Shown piece after piece: positions 1 through 5,351 of a stretch of 5,420 nt of DNA; position 1 is the first letter of the stretch; every line of letters begins with the position of its first letter. This DNA comes from Legionellales bacterium. Its GTDB lineage: Bacteria; Pseudomonadota; Gammaproteobacteria; PIVX01. The DNA is taken from positions 1 to 5,420 of the forward strand of contig JABSQI010000132.1 of NCBI GenBank assembly GCA_013215905.1. Direction: 5' to 3'. Below the pieces are notes generated by a model. The model ran no database searches and was not told where the DNA came from. It was given only the letters and a program-made list of their open reading frames with translations. A program made the position numbers and the translations under genes.

Positions 1-444
1 ATACAGTTTCAACAAAAAGCAAAGTCAATCATCCCTGGCTTAACTCAATTGCTTTCTAAGCGACCTGATATGTTTAGTACCAATATTTGGCCTGGGTATT
101 TTTCTAAATCAAAAGGATGCCAAGTTTGGGATCTTGATGGTAACGAGTACCTCGATATGTCTATTTCTGGTATCGGCGCAAATATTCTTGGTTACGCGGT
201 AGATGAAGTTGATGATGCGGTCATTAACTCTATTCGAAGTGGGGTTAGTTCTAGCCTAAATTGCCCTGAGGATGTTGAGCTTGCTGAGAAGTTATTAGAA
301 TTACACCCTTGGTCTGAAGAAGTTAGATATGCCCGTTGTGGCGGTGAAGCAATGACTGTCGCAGTGCGTATTGCACGAGCAGCAACAGGTAAAGATAAAA
401 TTGCTTTTAGCCACGTTTTACATGTTTTGATTAATGTGTTTTGA
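1..444 (+). CDS. Class-III aminotransferase (GSA-aminotransferase-like), N-terminal part only
   Basis: The frame is open from base 1 and enters from outside the window; the TTG at 49 is therefore not the real start. The translation matches the N-terminus of PLP-dependent class-III aminotransferases of the glutamate-1-semialdehyde 2,1-aminomutase type: an early AKSIIPG segment, then VWDLDGNEYLDM, ANILGY, and a GGEAMTVAVRIARAATGKDK stretch corresponding to the phosphate-binding region. Family members run to about 420-450 residues and continue after this point with a YHGWHD-like segment and, much later, the PLP lysine. Here family-like sequence ends at about base 411 (KIAFS). It is followed by about ten unrelated codons read from a TG-rich repeat and a TGA at 442-444, so the catalytic half is missing and the product should be inactive. 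Homologues occur in haem synthesis and, as looser relatives, in surface-sugar clusters; the exact substrate cannot be told. Sampled 60-base lines give about 37-48% GC, higher than most of the window. Confidence -1.
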   Translation: MQFQQKAKSIIPGLTQLLSKRPDMFSTNIWPGYFSKSKGCQVWDLDGNEYLDMSISGIGANILGYAVDEVDDAVINSIRSGVSSSLNCPEDVELAEKLLELHPWSEEVRYARCGGEAMTVAVRIARAATGKDKIAFSHVLHVLINVF

Positions 445-513
445 TTGGTGTTTGGCTTGCTGTTTTGATTGATGTGTTAGGTTGATGTGTTTGATTTATG
501 TGTTTTTATTAAT
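424..513 (+). repeat. Degenerate TG-rich tandem repeat, period 12-14 nt
   Basis: Seven consecutive units fit a loose consensus GTGTTTTGATTGAT: 424-435 GTTTTGATTAAT, 436-447 GTGTTTTGATTG, 448-461 GTGTTTGGCTTGCT, 462-473 GTTTTGATTGAT, 474-486 GTGTTAGGTTGAT, 487-499 GTGTTTGATTTAT and 500-513 GTGTTTTTATTAAT. The strand is strongly biased, with only two C residues (456 and 460) between 422 and 530. The array begins just after aminotransferase homology ends and runs into the broken 3' end of the trmD stub, so it marks the junction between the two gene fragments. The period is not a constant multiple of three and reading frames are interrupted by stops, so it is unlikely to encode a repeat protein. 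The last unit may partly be native trmD sequence. Confidence -1.
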
Positions 514-627
514 TTGTTGATTTTTTATTGCTTTACCAATTACACCAAATTTTAAGGAATCTATGATATTTGGAAACACACAAATTATTCCAAAGTTAAT
601 TTTTTCAAGGTTAGTTTTTAATTGCAT
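496..627 (-). pseudogene. trmD: trmD N-terminal stub, tRNA (guanine-37-N1)-methyltransferase
   Basis: Reading from an ATG at 627 that overlaps the last codons of rimM, 43 codons run to a TAA at 496-498. Residues 11-36 contain NFGIICVFPNIIDSLKFGVI followed by GKAIKN. This aligns with the TrmD N-terminus, which in E. coli begins MWIGIISLFPEMF and continues DYGVTGRAVKNG. TrmD makes m1G37 in tRNAs reading CNN codons and uses SAM bound in a trefoil knot. That knot and the C-terminal domain, roughly 200 of about 250 residues, are absent. The position directly after rpsP-rimM is the standard location of trmD and supports the call. Homology is clear down to about base 519, and the frame then enters the TG-rich repeat. 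The residue aligned with the E. coli start is encoded by ATT (codon 10), so initiation at 627 would add nine residues. rplS, usually next, is absent from the window. Confidence -1.
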
Positions 628-1105
628 AATCTTGATCTATAGTAATTGATTTGGTAGAGAAGTCTATATTTAAAACGGACTTGCCCTGAATAAATGGTAT
701 TAAATAAGTAGCAGTATCCTTAAAGACTAAAACATCGTGAGAGCCAGTTTCAATAATTTTAATTACTGTGCCAAGATTATCTTGATTTCTATCTAATATT
801 TTAAGACCAATTAACTCTTCCCAAAAATATTCATCAGGAGAATTTTTTTCAAAACATTTAATATCTGTATAGAGTAGGGTATTTGTAAATTCTGATATTT
901 TGTTTCTATCTTCACAATCTTGTATATTAATTATTAATTTATTTGAGTGTAGAGTAGTAATTTTACAGGATAGTTCAGTATAATTAGAACCATTTTTAGT
1001 AAAAATTTTATATTTTTCAATGTTTTCTGGAGGGTTAGCAAAAGATAATAATTTAGCAGCACCTTTAATTCCGTGAGGAGAACCTATTTTTCCAATAACT
1101 ATCAT
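611..1105 (-). CDS. rimM: Ribosome maturation factor RimM
   Basis: RimM binds ribosomal protein uS19 and assists maturation of the 30S head and processing of 16S rRNA. The 164-residue product is slightly shorter than the E. coli protein (about 180). It starts MIVIGKIGSPHGIKG, matching the VxxGKxxxPxGIKG signature of the N-terminal beta-barrel. The C-terminal PRC-barrel domain starts near residue 92 with EYFWEELIGLKI and continues with TGSHDVLVF (120-128) and LIPF (135-138), all typical. The ATG at 1105 is the natural start because the signature begins immediately after it. No clear Shine-Dalgarno sequence is visible, and translational coupling to rpsP, which ends 18 bases upstream, is likely. 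The 3' end overlaps the trmD stub by 17 bases. The gene appears intact. Family assignment is confident. Confidence -1.
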   Translation of the reverse strand: MIVIGKIGSPHGIKGAAKLLSFANPPENIEKYKIFTKNGSNYTELSCKITTLHSNKLIINIQDCEDRNKISEFTNTLLYTDIKCFEKNSPDEYFWEELIGLKILDRNQDNLGTVIKIIETGSHDVLVFKDTATYLIPFIQGKSVLNIDFSTKSITIDQDYAIKN

Positions 1106-1123
1106 GTAAGAAAATAAATAATC

Positions 1124-1378
1124 TTAAGATGTTTTGTTTTTAATAAAATTCTTATATAAAAACTTTACTCTATCAGAAGGTATTGCTCCTACAGATCTCC
1201 AATACTCTAAGCGCTCAGTATCTATTCTTAATTTTACAGCTTGACCAGTCGCTGTTGGATTAAAAAAACCGATTCTTTCTATATATTTACCATCACGCTT
1301 TGATCGTTTATCTGATACAACAAGATGGTAAAAAGGCTTTTTGTTAGCCCCTGATCTTGATAAACGAATAACAACCAT
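1124..1378 (-). CDS. rpsP: 30S ribosomal protein bS16
   Basis: bS16 is an assembly protein of the 30S body that binds 16S rRNA. The 84-residue product has the full family length and signature: MVVIRLSRSGANKKPFYHLV at the start, then DKRSKRDGKYIERIGFFNP in the middle and an AIPSDRV motif near residue 65. The ATG at 1378 is preceded by a weak GAG-type ribosome binding site (GCGAGTTTAAT, bases 1379-1389). It is the first gene of the rpsP-rimM-trmD group and lies 81 bases downstream of ffh. It may be read through from ffh or from a weak AT-rich promoter in that gap: a TATAAT reads on the minus strand at 1396-1401, but no good -35 element is visible. There is no sign of damage. Confidence -1.
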   Translation of the reverse strand: MVVIRLSRSGANKKPFYHLVVSDKRSKRDGKYIERIGFFNPTATGQAVKLRIDTERLEYWRSVGAIPSDRVKFLYKNFIKNKTS

Positions 1379-1459
1379 ATTAAACTCGCTATATAATTAT
1401 AAACTAGGGTAGGATTGTATATAATTTTTTTACTTAAGTGAAGCTTTTTTGTAGATTGT

Positions 1460-2800
1460 CTAATTATGACCCTTAAAAGATTGCATCAATCGAGACATAT
1501 TTTTACCTTTTGTAAATTTTTTCATCATTTTTTGCATATTATTTAGCTGTTTTACTAGTAAATTAATATCTGCCACTTCAGTTCCTGAACCTGATGCTAT
1601 TCGTTTTTTTCTAGAAGAATCTAGTAGTTTAGGGTATTTTCTTTCTTTTATAGTCATTGAGTTAATAATAGCAATGTTTTTTGCAATTCCTTTATTTTGA
1701 GCATTTATGGTACTTTGATTTACTCCTTGCATTCCTGGCATCATTTTCATAATATTTTTTAAACCGCCCATTTGATTCATTTGATTCAATTGTTCTCGTA
1801 AGTCATTAAAATTAAATGATTTTCCCTTTGTAATTTTTTTGGTAAGTTTTTTCCTACTTTTTTCTTCTGATTTTTGCTCAATACTTTCTATAAGAGAAAG
1901 TATATCTCCCATATCTAATATTCTATTTGCTATTCTGTCTGGATGGAATTTTTCAAAATCTGGTATTTTCTCTCCAGTACCCATGAATTTAATAGGCTTT
2001 CCTGTTATTTGACTAACAGACAGAGCAGCTCCACCGCGATTGTCCCCATCTGTTTTAGATAGTATTACGCCAGTCAGAGGAAGTGTGTCTGCAAAAGCTT
2101 TTGCAGTATTAGCTGCATCTTGCCCTGTCATACTATCAACAACGAATAAAGTTTCAACTGGATTTAAGACACTTTTGAGTAATTCTATTTCTTGCATTAA
2201 TTCTTGATCTACATGCATTCTACCAGCAGTATCGACAATTAGAACATCAACAATTGTTTTCTTAGCTTTTTCTAATGCTGCTTTAGCAATATCTTGTGGC
2301 TTATGATCTGGCTCAGGTATATAGTGATTAACATTAATTTGTTCTGCCAGTGTTTTAAGTTGGAGTAGGGCAGCAGGACGGTACACATCTGTACTTGTTA
2401 ACATAATTTTTTTCTTATAATTTGTAGAAATATATTGTGCTAGTTTAGCTGCAGATGTAGTTTTACCACTTCCTTGTAACCCAGCTAATAGAATTACAAT
2501 AGGTGGTTGGGCTTTTAGTATTAAATCTTGTGTATTATCACCAAGAGCTTTCTTTAACTCTTGATGGATTAATTTTGTGAAAACTTGACCAGGATTAAGG
2601 CTAGTATTGATTTCTGTACCAATAGCTTGAGATTTAACAGAGTCTATAAAACTATTGACAACTTGTAAGGCAACGTCAGCATCTATCAGTACTTTTCTGA
2701 TTTCTAATATGCTGCTTTTTATATTATCTTCTGTTAGCCTCCCTGTACCTTTGATGTTTTTAATAATAGAATTTAGCTTGTTAGTCAGAGTTGAAAACAT
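1460..2800 (-). CDS. ffh: Signal recognition particle GTPase Ffh (SRP54)
   Basis: Ffh binds 4.5S RNA and signal sequences of nascent membrane proteins and, with FtsY, delivers ribosomes to the Sec translocon. I place the start at ATG 2800, giving 446 residues and the family N-terminus MFSTLTNKLN. A GTG at 2809 would add only three residues, and the purine-rich AAGTGGG lies at a suitable distance before the ATG. Visible parts, numbered from ATG 2800: N domain with the GRLTEDNI motif (20-27); G1 P-loop GLQGSGKTT (107-115); a DVYRPAALLQL segment; G3 DTAGR (190-194); G4 region SKTDGD (248-253); FHPDR near 286; and the methionine-rich M domain with the RNA-binding SRKKRIASGSG (396-406) and a Met-rich tail. 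E. coli Ffh has 453 residues, so this is full length. ffh directly upstream of rpsP is a common arrangement. Confidence -1.
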   Translation of the reverse strand: MFSTLTNKLNSIIKNIKGTGRLTEDNIKSSILEIRKVLIDADVALQVVNSFIDSVKSQAIGTEINTSLNPGQVFTKLIHQELKKALGDNTQDLILKAQPPIVILLAGLQGSGKTTSAAKLAQYISTNYKKKIMLTSTDVYRPAALLQLKTLAEQINVNHYIPEPDHKPQDIAKAALEKAKKTIVDVLIVDTAGRMHVDQELMQEIELLKSVLNPVETLFVVDSMTGQDAANTAKAFADTLPLTGVILSKTDGDNRGGAALSVSQITGKPIKFMGTGEKIPDFEKFHPDRIANRILDMGDILSLIESIEQKSEEKSRKKLTKKITKGKSFNFNDLREQLNQMNQMGGLKNIMKMMPGMQGVNQSTINAQNKGIAKNIAIINSMTIKERKYPKLLDSSRKKRIASGSGTEVADINLLVKQLNNMQKMMKKFTKGKNMSRLMQSFKGHN

Positions 2801-2850
2801 AATGCCCACTTATTAAATTCTGAAATTTTACACGAACAACTGCTTAATTG

Positions 2851-2888
2851 CTAGTAAATGCTGTATTATAAAATGGGCTTTTTACTAG
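2851..2888. repeat. 8-bp inverted repeat overlapping the pilin stop codon
   Basis: CTAGTAAA at 2851-2858 is the exact reverse complement of TTTACTAG at 2881-2888, with a 22-base loop between. The right arm contains the TAG stop of the pilin gene (2885-2887). Neither strand has a T-run straight after the stem, so it is not a standard intrinsic terminator. It could be a transcript-end hairpin, a binding site or chance. Confidence -1.
2865..2870 (-). promoter_or_regulatory. Possible -10 box for ffh
   Basis: On the minus strand this reads TATAAT within TTTTATAATACAG, 65 bases upstream of the ffh ATG. No convincing -35 hexamer lies at 16-18 bases: the best is a poor TGGCTT inside the end of the pilin gene. 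In such AT-rich DNA a chance match is quite possible. It sits in the loop of the inverted repeat at 2851-2888. Confidence -1.
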
Positions 2889-3316
2889 AAGCCAGTGCAT
2901 TTAACGGAGTTTTCTGAAGAACCGGATATAAGTCGTACACCTTCTGCATTATCAGCAAAGGCAGAGCCAGAACTGTCTACCCCTACAAAAATAGTACAAT
3001 ATTTTGTATCTTCTATTGTAGCGTTAAATACGTCGGCATGCCATCCTCTGGCTCCTGTTAATGAATTGATATTTACTGTATTTCCTTGAGACACTTGGTA
3101 TCCTGATAGGTCACTTATTGTACTTGTATATGTCTGGTTATTAAGATAATAAGATTCTTCTGCGGTTATTAAATTCCTTAAATCGCTAATCATGCTTACT
3201 TTAATTGCACTTTCTTTTGAAGAAACTAAATTTGGTAAGCTTATTACTGCAATTATTGCAATAAGAACAATAACTATTAATATTTCAATTAAAGAAAATC
3301 CTTTTATATTTTTCAT
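2885..3316 (-). CDS. Type IV pilin / prepilin-like protein
   Basis: The 143-residue product begins with a class-III signal: MKNIKG, a cleavage point after Gly6, then FSLIEILIVIVLIAIIAVI. Mature Phe1, Glu5 and Pro22 (residue 28) are all present as in major type IVa pilins. After the hydrophobic helix come the AEESYYLNNQTYTSTISDL segment typical of pilins and a globular C-terminal part. Two cysteines (107 and 140) could form the C-terminal disulfide. It should be processed by PilD, held in the inner membrane and assembled into a pilus or a type II secretion pseudopilus. The long variable C-terminal domain favours a pilin over a minor pseudopilin. The ATG at 3316 is supported by GCAGGAATA upstream. 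No pilus machinery genes are nearby and it stands alone between recR and ffh. The family is certain; the subtype and partner system are not. Confidence -1.
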   Translation of the reverse strand: MKNIKGFSLIEILIVIVLIAIIAVISLPNLVSSKESAIKVSMISDLRNLITAEESYYLNNQTYTSTISDLSGYQVSQGNTVNINSLTGARGWHADVFNATIEDTKYCTIFVGVDSSGSAFADNAEGVRLISGSSENSVKCTGF

Positions 3317-3319
3317 TAT

Positions 3320-3323
3320 TCCT
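3320..3323 (-). promoter_or_regulatory. Ribosome binding site of the pilin gene
   Basis: AGGA on the minus strand lies three bases before the ATG at 3316, within GCAGGAATAATG. The spacing is a little short, but it is the only purine-rich candidate, and it supports the start that gives a perfect prepilin leader. Confidence -1.
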
Positions 3324-3352
3324 GCAAAAAATTTTAAGCTATTAGTTATTAA

Positions 3353-3381
3353 AGTTTAGTAACATATTATTAATATATCAA
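3353..3381 (-). promoter_or_regulatory. Candidate sigma-70 promoter for the pilin gene
   Basis: On the minus strand TTGATA (3376-3381; 5 of 6 to TTGACA) and TAAACT (3353-3358; 4 of 6 to TATAAT) are separated by exactly 17 bases, with the ATG about 36 bases further on. The pilin gene has a long upstream spacer and needs its own promoter, which favours the call, but the region is very AT-rich. Confidence -1.
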
Positions 3382-3516
3382 TATTAAATTATGAATAGGA
3401 ATGATTGTATTTTAACCATAATAAATTGATCATATTTAAACTTACTATGAAATATTTATGGTATGTTTATTCACCTTATAAAATAAGTTAAAACAGAAGA
3501 AATATTATCATTTGTG

Positions 3517-3552
3517 CCGTAAAACTCCTTCCTTTAGGTCGGTGAGGATGTC
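3517..3552 (+). mobile_element. Probable decayed right end of an IS200/IS605-type element
   Basis: The stretch CTCCTTCCTTTAGGTCGG followed by TGAGGATGTCAAAG strongly resembles the end of many IS200/IS605 elements, where the last tnpB codons overlap an imperfect hairpin with a TTTAGG/TTTAGT-type loop followed by GAGGATGTCA. In the + frame it reads RKTPSFRSVR, close to the APSFR-type C-terminus of TnpB proteins as I remember it. The CC-TT-CC / GG-TC-GG arms pair only partly. Upstream the frame hits a stop at about 3480, so no transposase remains. This is recognition from memory, not a search result. It could be the only trace of an element that once sat between recR and the pilin gene. Confidence -1.
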
Positions 3553-3697
3553 AAAGATATTTGATATCATGTTGAAAGATATAACTTTTCTTCATCTTGT
3601 AATATTTCTAGATCTGCACGAAATATTTGGTCTTGTCTCTTCAGAGTATTCCGTAAGCAGATTTGATAATATTATTATTTGCTATTAAAAATATATC

Positions 3698-4300
3698 CTA
3701 CAAATTTATAGTGGATCTGTATGATATTGCTTGCGAAATAGTATTTGAATCTATATATTCTAGTTCTCCTCCTATTGGAATTCCATGAGCTATCCTACTA
3801 GCTAGAACATCATATTTTTTTGCTAATACAGAAATATAATGGGCAGTAGCTTCACCTTCTGTCGTAGAGTTTGTTGCTATTATAATTTCTTTGATACTTT
3901 CTGACTGTAATCTTTCTATTAATTTTGGGATCCCAATTTCATCTGGGCCTATACCATCAATAGGTGATAACCTACCTAATAAAACAAAATACATCCCTTT
4001 ATAAGAGCCAGTGTTTTCTATAGCTAATACATCACTTGGATTTTCTACTATGCATAATGTAGATTGCTCTCTCTTGGGGTTATTGCATATTTGACATGTG
4101 CTGTGCTCAGTTAATATATAACACTGATTGCAGTTGTTTACATGTTTAACAGCATCTAAGATTGAGTTTGCTAGAATCTGGGCGTTATTTCTATTTTGTT
4201 CAAGTAAATTAAAAACCATTCTTTGGGCAGATTTATTTCCTATCCCTGGTAAGCACTTAAATGATTGAATTAATTTTTCTATTTTAGGGCTATAGAGCAT
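3698..4300 (-). CDS. recR: Recombination mediator protein RecR
   Basis: RecR works with RecF and RecO to load RecA on SSB-coated single-stranded gaps. The 200-residue length equals the family norm (E. coli 201). In order: helix-hairpin-helix LPGIGNKSAQR (17-27); a four-cysteine zinc finger with Cys57, Cys60, Cys69 and Cys72; a Toprim domain beginning CIVENPSDVLAIE (83-95) and containing GRLSPIDGIGPDEI (109-122) and NSTTEGEATA (144-153); and the C-terminal GIPIGGELEYID (173-184), the usual Walker B-like end. All expected residues are present. The ATG at 4300 lies five bases after the ybaB stop, so translation is probably coupled. It is last in the dnaX-ybaB-recR group, the standard bacterial arrangement. 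The gene appears intact. Confidence -1.
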   Translation of the reverse strand: MLYSPKIEKLIQSFKCLPGIGNKSAQRMVFNLLEQNRNNAQILANSILDAVKHVNNCNQCYILTEHSTCQICNNPKREQSTLCIVENPSDVLAIENTGSYKGMYFVLLGRLSPIDGIGPDEIGIPKLIERLQSESIKEIIIATNSTTEGEATAHYISVLAKKYDVLASRIAHGIPIGGELEYIDSNTISQAISYRSTINL

Positions 4301-4305
4301 ATTAG

Positions 4306-4614
4306 TTATTTGCCTAGGTTTAGTAAACTTGATAAATCAGGAATGCTATTTTTATTTTCTTGATTGATTTTGTTAATAGCATCATTAATTGCAGCAGTAA
4401 TAAGATCTTCAATTACATTTTTATCTTGCTGAAGTATTGATTTTTCTAAGTGTGTTGATTGAACGTGATGTGTCCCATTCACTACTATTTTTACCATTCC
4501 AGCTCCGCTCTCTCCAGTAACGGTTTTTTTACTAGCTTTTTTTTGAGTTTCATTAAGCTCTTCCTTTAATTTCTCTGTAGCTGAAATTAAACTCGATAAA
4601 TCAAATTTATCCAT
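4306..4614 (-). CDS. ybaB: Nucleoid-associated protein, YbaB/EbfC family
   Basis: YbaB/EbfC proteins are small dimeric DNA-binding proteins that coat the nucleoid and affect expression of many genes. I choose the ATG at 4614 (102 residues, MDKFDLSSLI). The in-frame GTG at 4626 would make the Shine-Dalgarno GGAG part of the coding sequence. Features: an N-terminal helix rich in Lys, Glu and Gln (LSSLISATEKLKEELNETQK), the core GESGAGMVKIVVNGTHHV matching the family's GGGxVxVxxNG motif, then EDLITAAINDAINKINQ matching the usual C-terminal helix. Length fits the family (about 105-110). It is flanked by dnaX (15 bases upstream) and recR (five bases downstream) in the conserved order. Confidence -1.
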   Translation of the reverse strand: MDKFDLSSLISATEKLKEELNETQKKASKKTVTGESGAGMVKIVVNGTHHVQSTHLEKSILQQDKNVIEDLITAAINDAINKINQENKNSIPDLSSLLNLGK

Positions 4615-4620
4615 ATTTTT

Positions 4621-4624
4621 CTCC
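4621..4624 (-). promoter_or_regulatory. Ribosome binding site that decides the ybaB start
   Basis: GGAG on the minus strand is followed by six bases and then the ATG at 4614. Good spacing supports this ATG over the GTG at 4626, which overlaps the site itself. Confidence -1.
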
Positions 4625-4629
4625 ACTAA

Positions 4630-5316
4630 TTATTTTTTCTTAATAGTTATATCTGTTAGTTCTGCATCTAATTTATCTATTATCTCTTTAGTATCTTTAT
4701 CTGACAACATTTGTTTTTTTTGTAAAGCATGTGGAGTATTTTTGCTATTATTTTCCCCAATTATAATACTAAATTTTATATTTTCGTTAAATTCATTTTG
4801 AATAGCTTCTAGTATTTGATTTTTTATGTTTTCTGATAATAGATTATTTTGTTCAATATCCAAAACTAATTGCATATTATTGTCGGAAATAATTTTTAGA
4901 TGGCAATGCTCTGCAACTATTTTGCTAGCACCTTTTAGGTCTAATTTTTTTACTAGCAAATTCCAATCAATTTCACTAGTATTTTTTTGAGTATGACTAT
5001 CTGGACTATCATTTTTGGAAGTATCTTTCTTAGGGTTATCCACTATTTCAGATTTGGAATTATCTTTCTTAGGTTTATCCACGATTTCAGAAATAGATTT
5101 TATTTGCTGTGAAATATTTATTTTTTTTGTGTCTAATTGCTCATGATATTTTAACTTATCGTAACTTGGTTGGAAGAATATCATTCTGATAATAAGCATC
5201 TCAAAAGATGATCGGAGATTAGGTGATATCATCATATCTTTTCTGCCCAAAAGAGCTATTTGGTATAATAGCTGAGTATCTTTTTTATTAATTTGAAACG
5301 TATTTAAAGGAGTATT
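4630..5316 (-). CDS. dnaX: DNA polymerase III tau/gamma subunit, C-terminal part only
   Basis: DnaX is the clamp-loader ATPase; its tau form also ties polymerase III to the helicase. Only the end of domain III onward is present. From about 5301, TFQINKKDTQLLYQIALLGR, then KDMMISPNLRSSFEMLIIRM, aligns with E. coli DnaX TIPPTDIQLYYQTLLIGRKE and the GVEMTLLRALAFHP that follows (roughly residue 320 on). The frame is open back to 5316 and stopped by TAA at 5317-5319; the TTG at 5250 is not a family start. The entire AAA+ ATPase region (P-loop, zinc finger, SRC motif; over 300 residues) is missing. What remains is a polar linker with a 13-residue tandem duplication, then a tau domain V-like region from about 4980 (IDWNLLVKKLDL onward) ending TIKKK. 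ybaB follows after 15 bases, as expected. Without the ATPase the fragment could not load clamps. The upstream part is truly lost, lies elsewhere, or was misjoined. Confidence -1.
   Translation of the reverse strand, partial: NTPLNTFQINKKDTQLLYQIALLGRKDMMISPNLRSSFEMLIIRMIFFQPSYDKLKYHEQLDTKKINISQQIKSISEIVDKPKKDNSKSEIVDNPKKDTSKNDSPDSHTQKNTSEIDWNLLVKKLDLKGASKIVAEHCHLKIISDNNMQLVLDIEQNNLLSENIKNQILEAIQNEFNENIKFSIIIGENNSKNTPHALQKKQMLSDKDTKEIIDKLDAELTDITIKKK
5014..5091 (-). repeat. 39-bp tandem duplication inside dnaX
   Basis: Two adjacent 39-base copies (5014-5052 and 5053-5091) encode SEIVDKPKKDNSK and SEIVDNPKKDTSK in the polar linker of DnaX. The copies differ at only a few positions, so the duplication looks fairly recent. 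It preserves the frame. Confidence -1.
5121..5128 (-). promoter_or_regulatory. A8 tract in dnaX, possible slippage site for a gamma form
   Basis: On the minus strand ACA-AAA-AAA-ATA-AAT contains eight consecutive A residues about 20 codons after the end of domain III. Loss of one A, or a +1 shift, produces AAA-AAA-TAA, an immediate stop. Gain of one A, or a -1 shift, stops 12 codons later. Both would give a gamma-like product lacking the tau domains. dnaX of E. coli (ribosomal frameshifting) and Thermus (transcriptional slippage at an A run) is known to do this. Here it is inference, since A runs are common in such AT-rich DNA. Confidence -1.
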
Positions 5317-5351
5317 TTATATACCAGGTGTTTTAAATCAAATTAAAGAGC

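Larger units (their letters stand above)
3317..3697. other. 381-bp non-coding spacer between recR and the pilin gene
   Basis: This is the largest gap in the window. It holds the candidate pilin promoter and ribosome binding site (3320-3381), a very AT-rich stretch of about 140 bp with nothing recognisable, and the probable insertion-sequence remnant near 3517-3552. At about 3567-3671 there is a 34-codon stop-to-stop minus-strand frame (QIFRADLEILQDEEKLYLST at its end) with no start codon, which I cannot identify. No intrinsic terminator for recR is evident. Confidence -1.

Noticed and set aside
49..51. TTG as the start of the aminotransferase
   Set aside because: The frame is open to base 1, and the residues before it (AKSIIPGLTQ) fit the family N-terminus.
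424..513. CRISPR array
   Set aside because: Units are only 12-14 nt, degenerate and contiguous, with no spacers and no cas genes nearby.
424..513. Telomere-like repeat at a linear replicon end
   Set aside because: The strand bias is suggestive, but the units are too irregular, the array is internal to the window, and unrelated coding DNA lies on both sides.
1379..1424. Strong promoter for rpsP
   Set aside because: A TATAAT occurs at 1396-1401, but no acceptable -35 hexamer is found at normal spacing and the whole gap is AT-rich.
1420..1459. Terminator between ffh and rpsP (ACTTAAGT palindrome near A/T runs)
   Set aside because: The stem is very short and no T-run follows it on the minus strand. 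On the plus strand there is no gene to terminate.
2895..3089. Plus-strand open frame of 64 codons
   Set aside because: It lies wholly inside the pilin gene on the opposite strand, and its translation has no recognisable features.
5250..5250. TTG at 5250 as the genuine start of a short standalone protein
   Set aside because: DnaX homology continues at least 16 codons upstream in the same frame, so the TTG is an ordinary leucine codon of dnaX.
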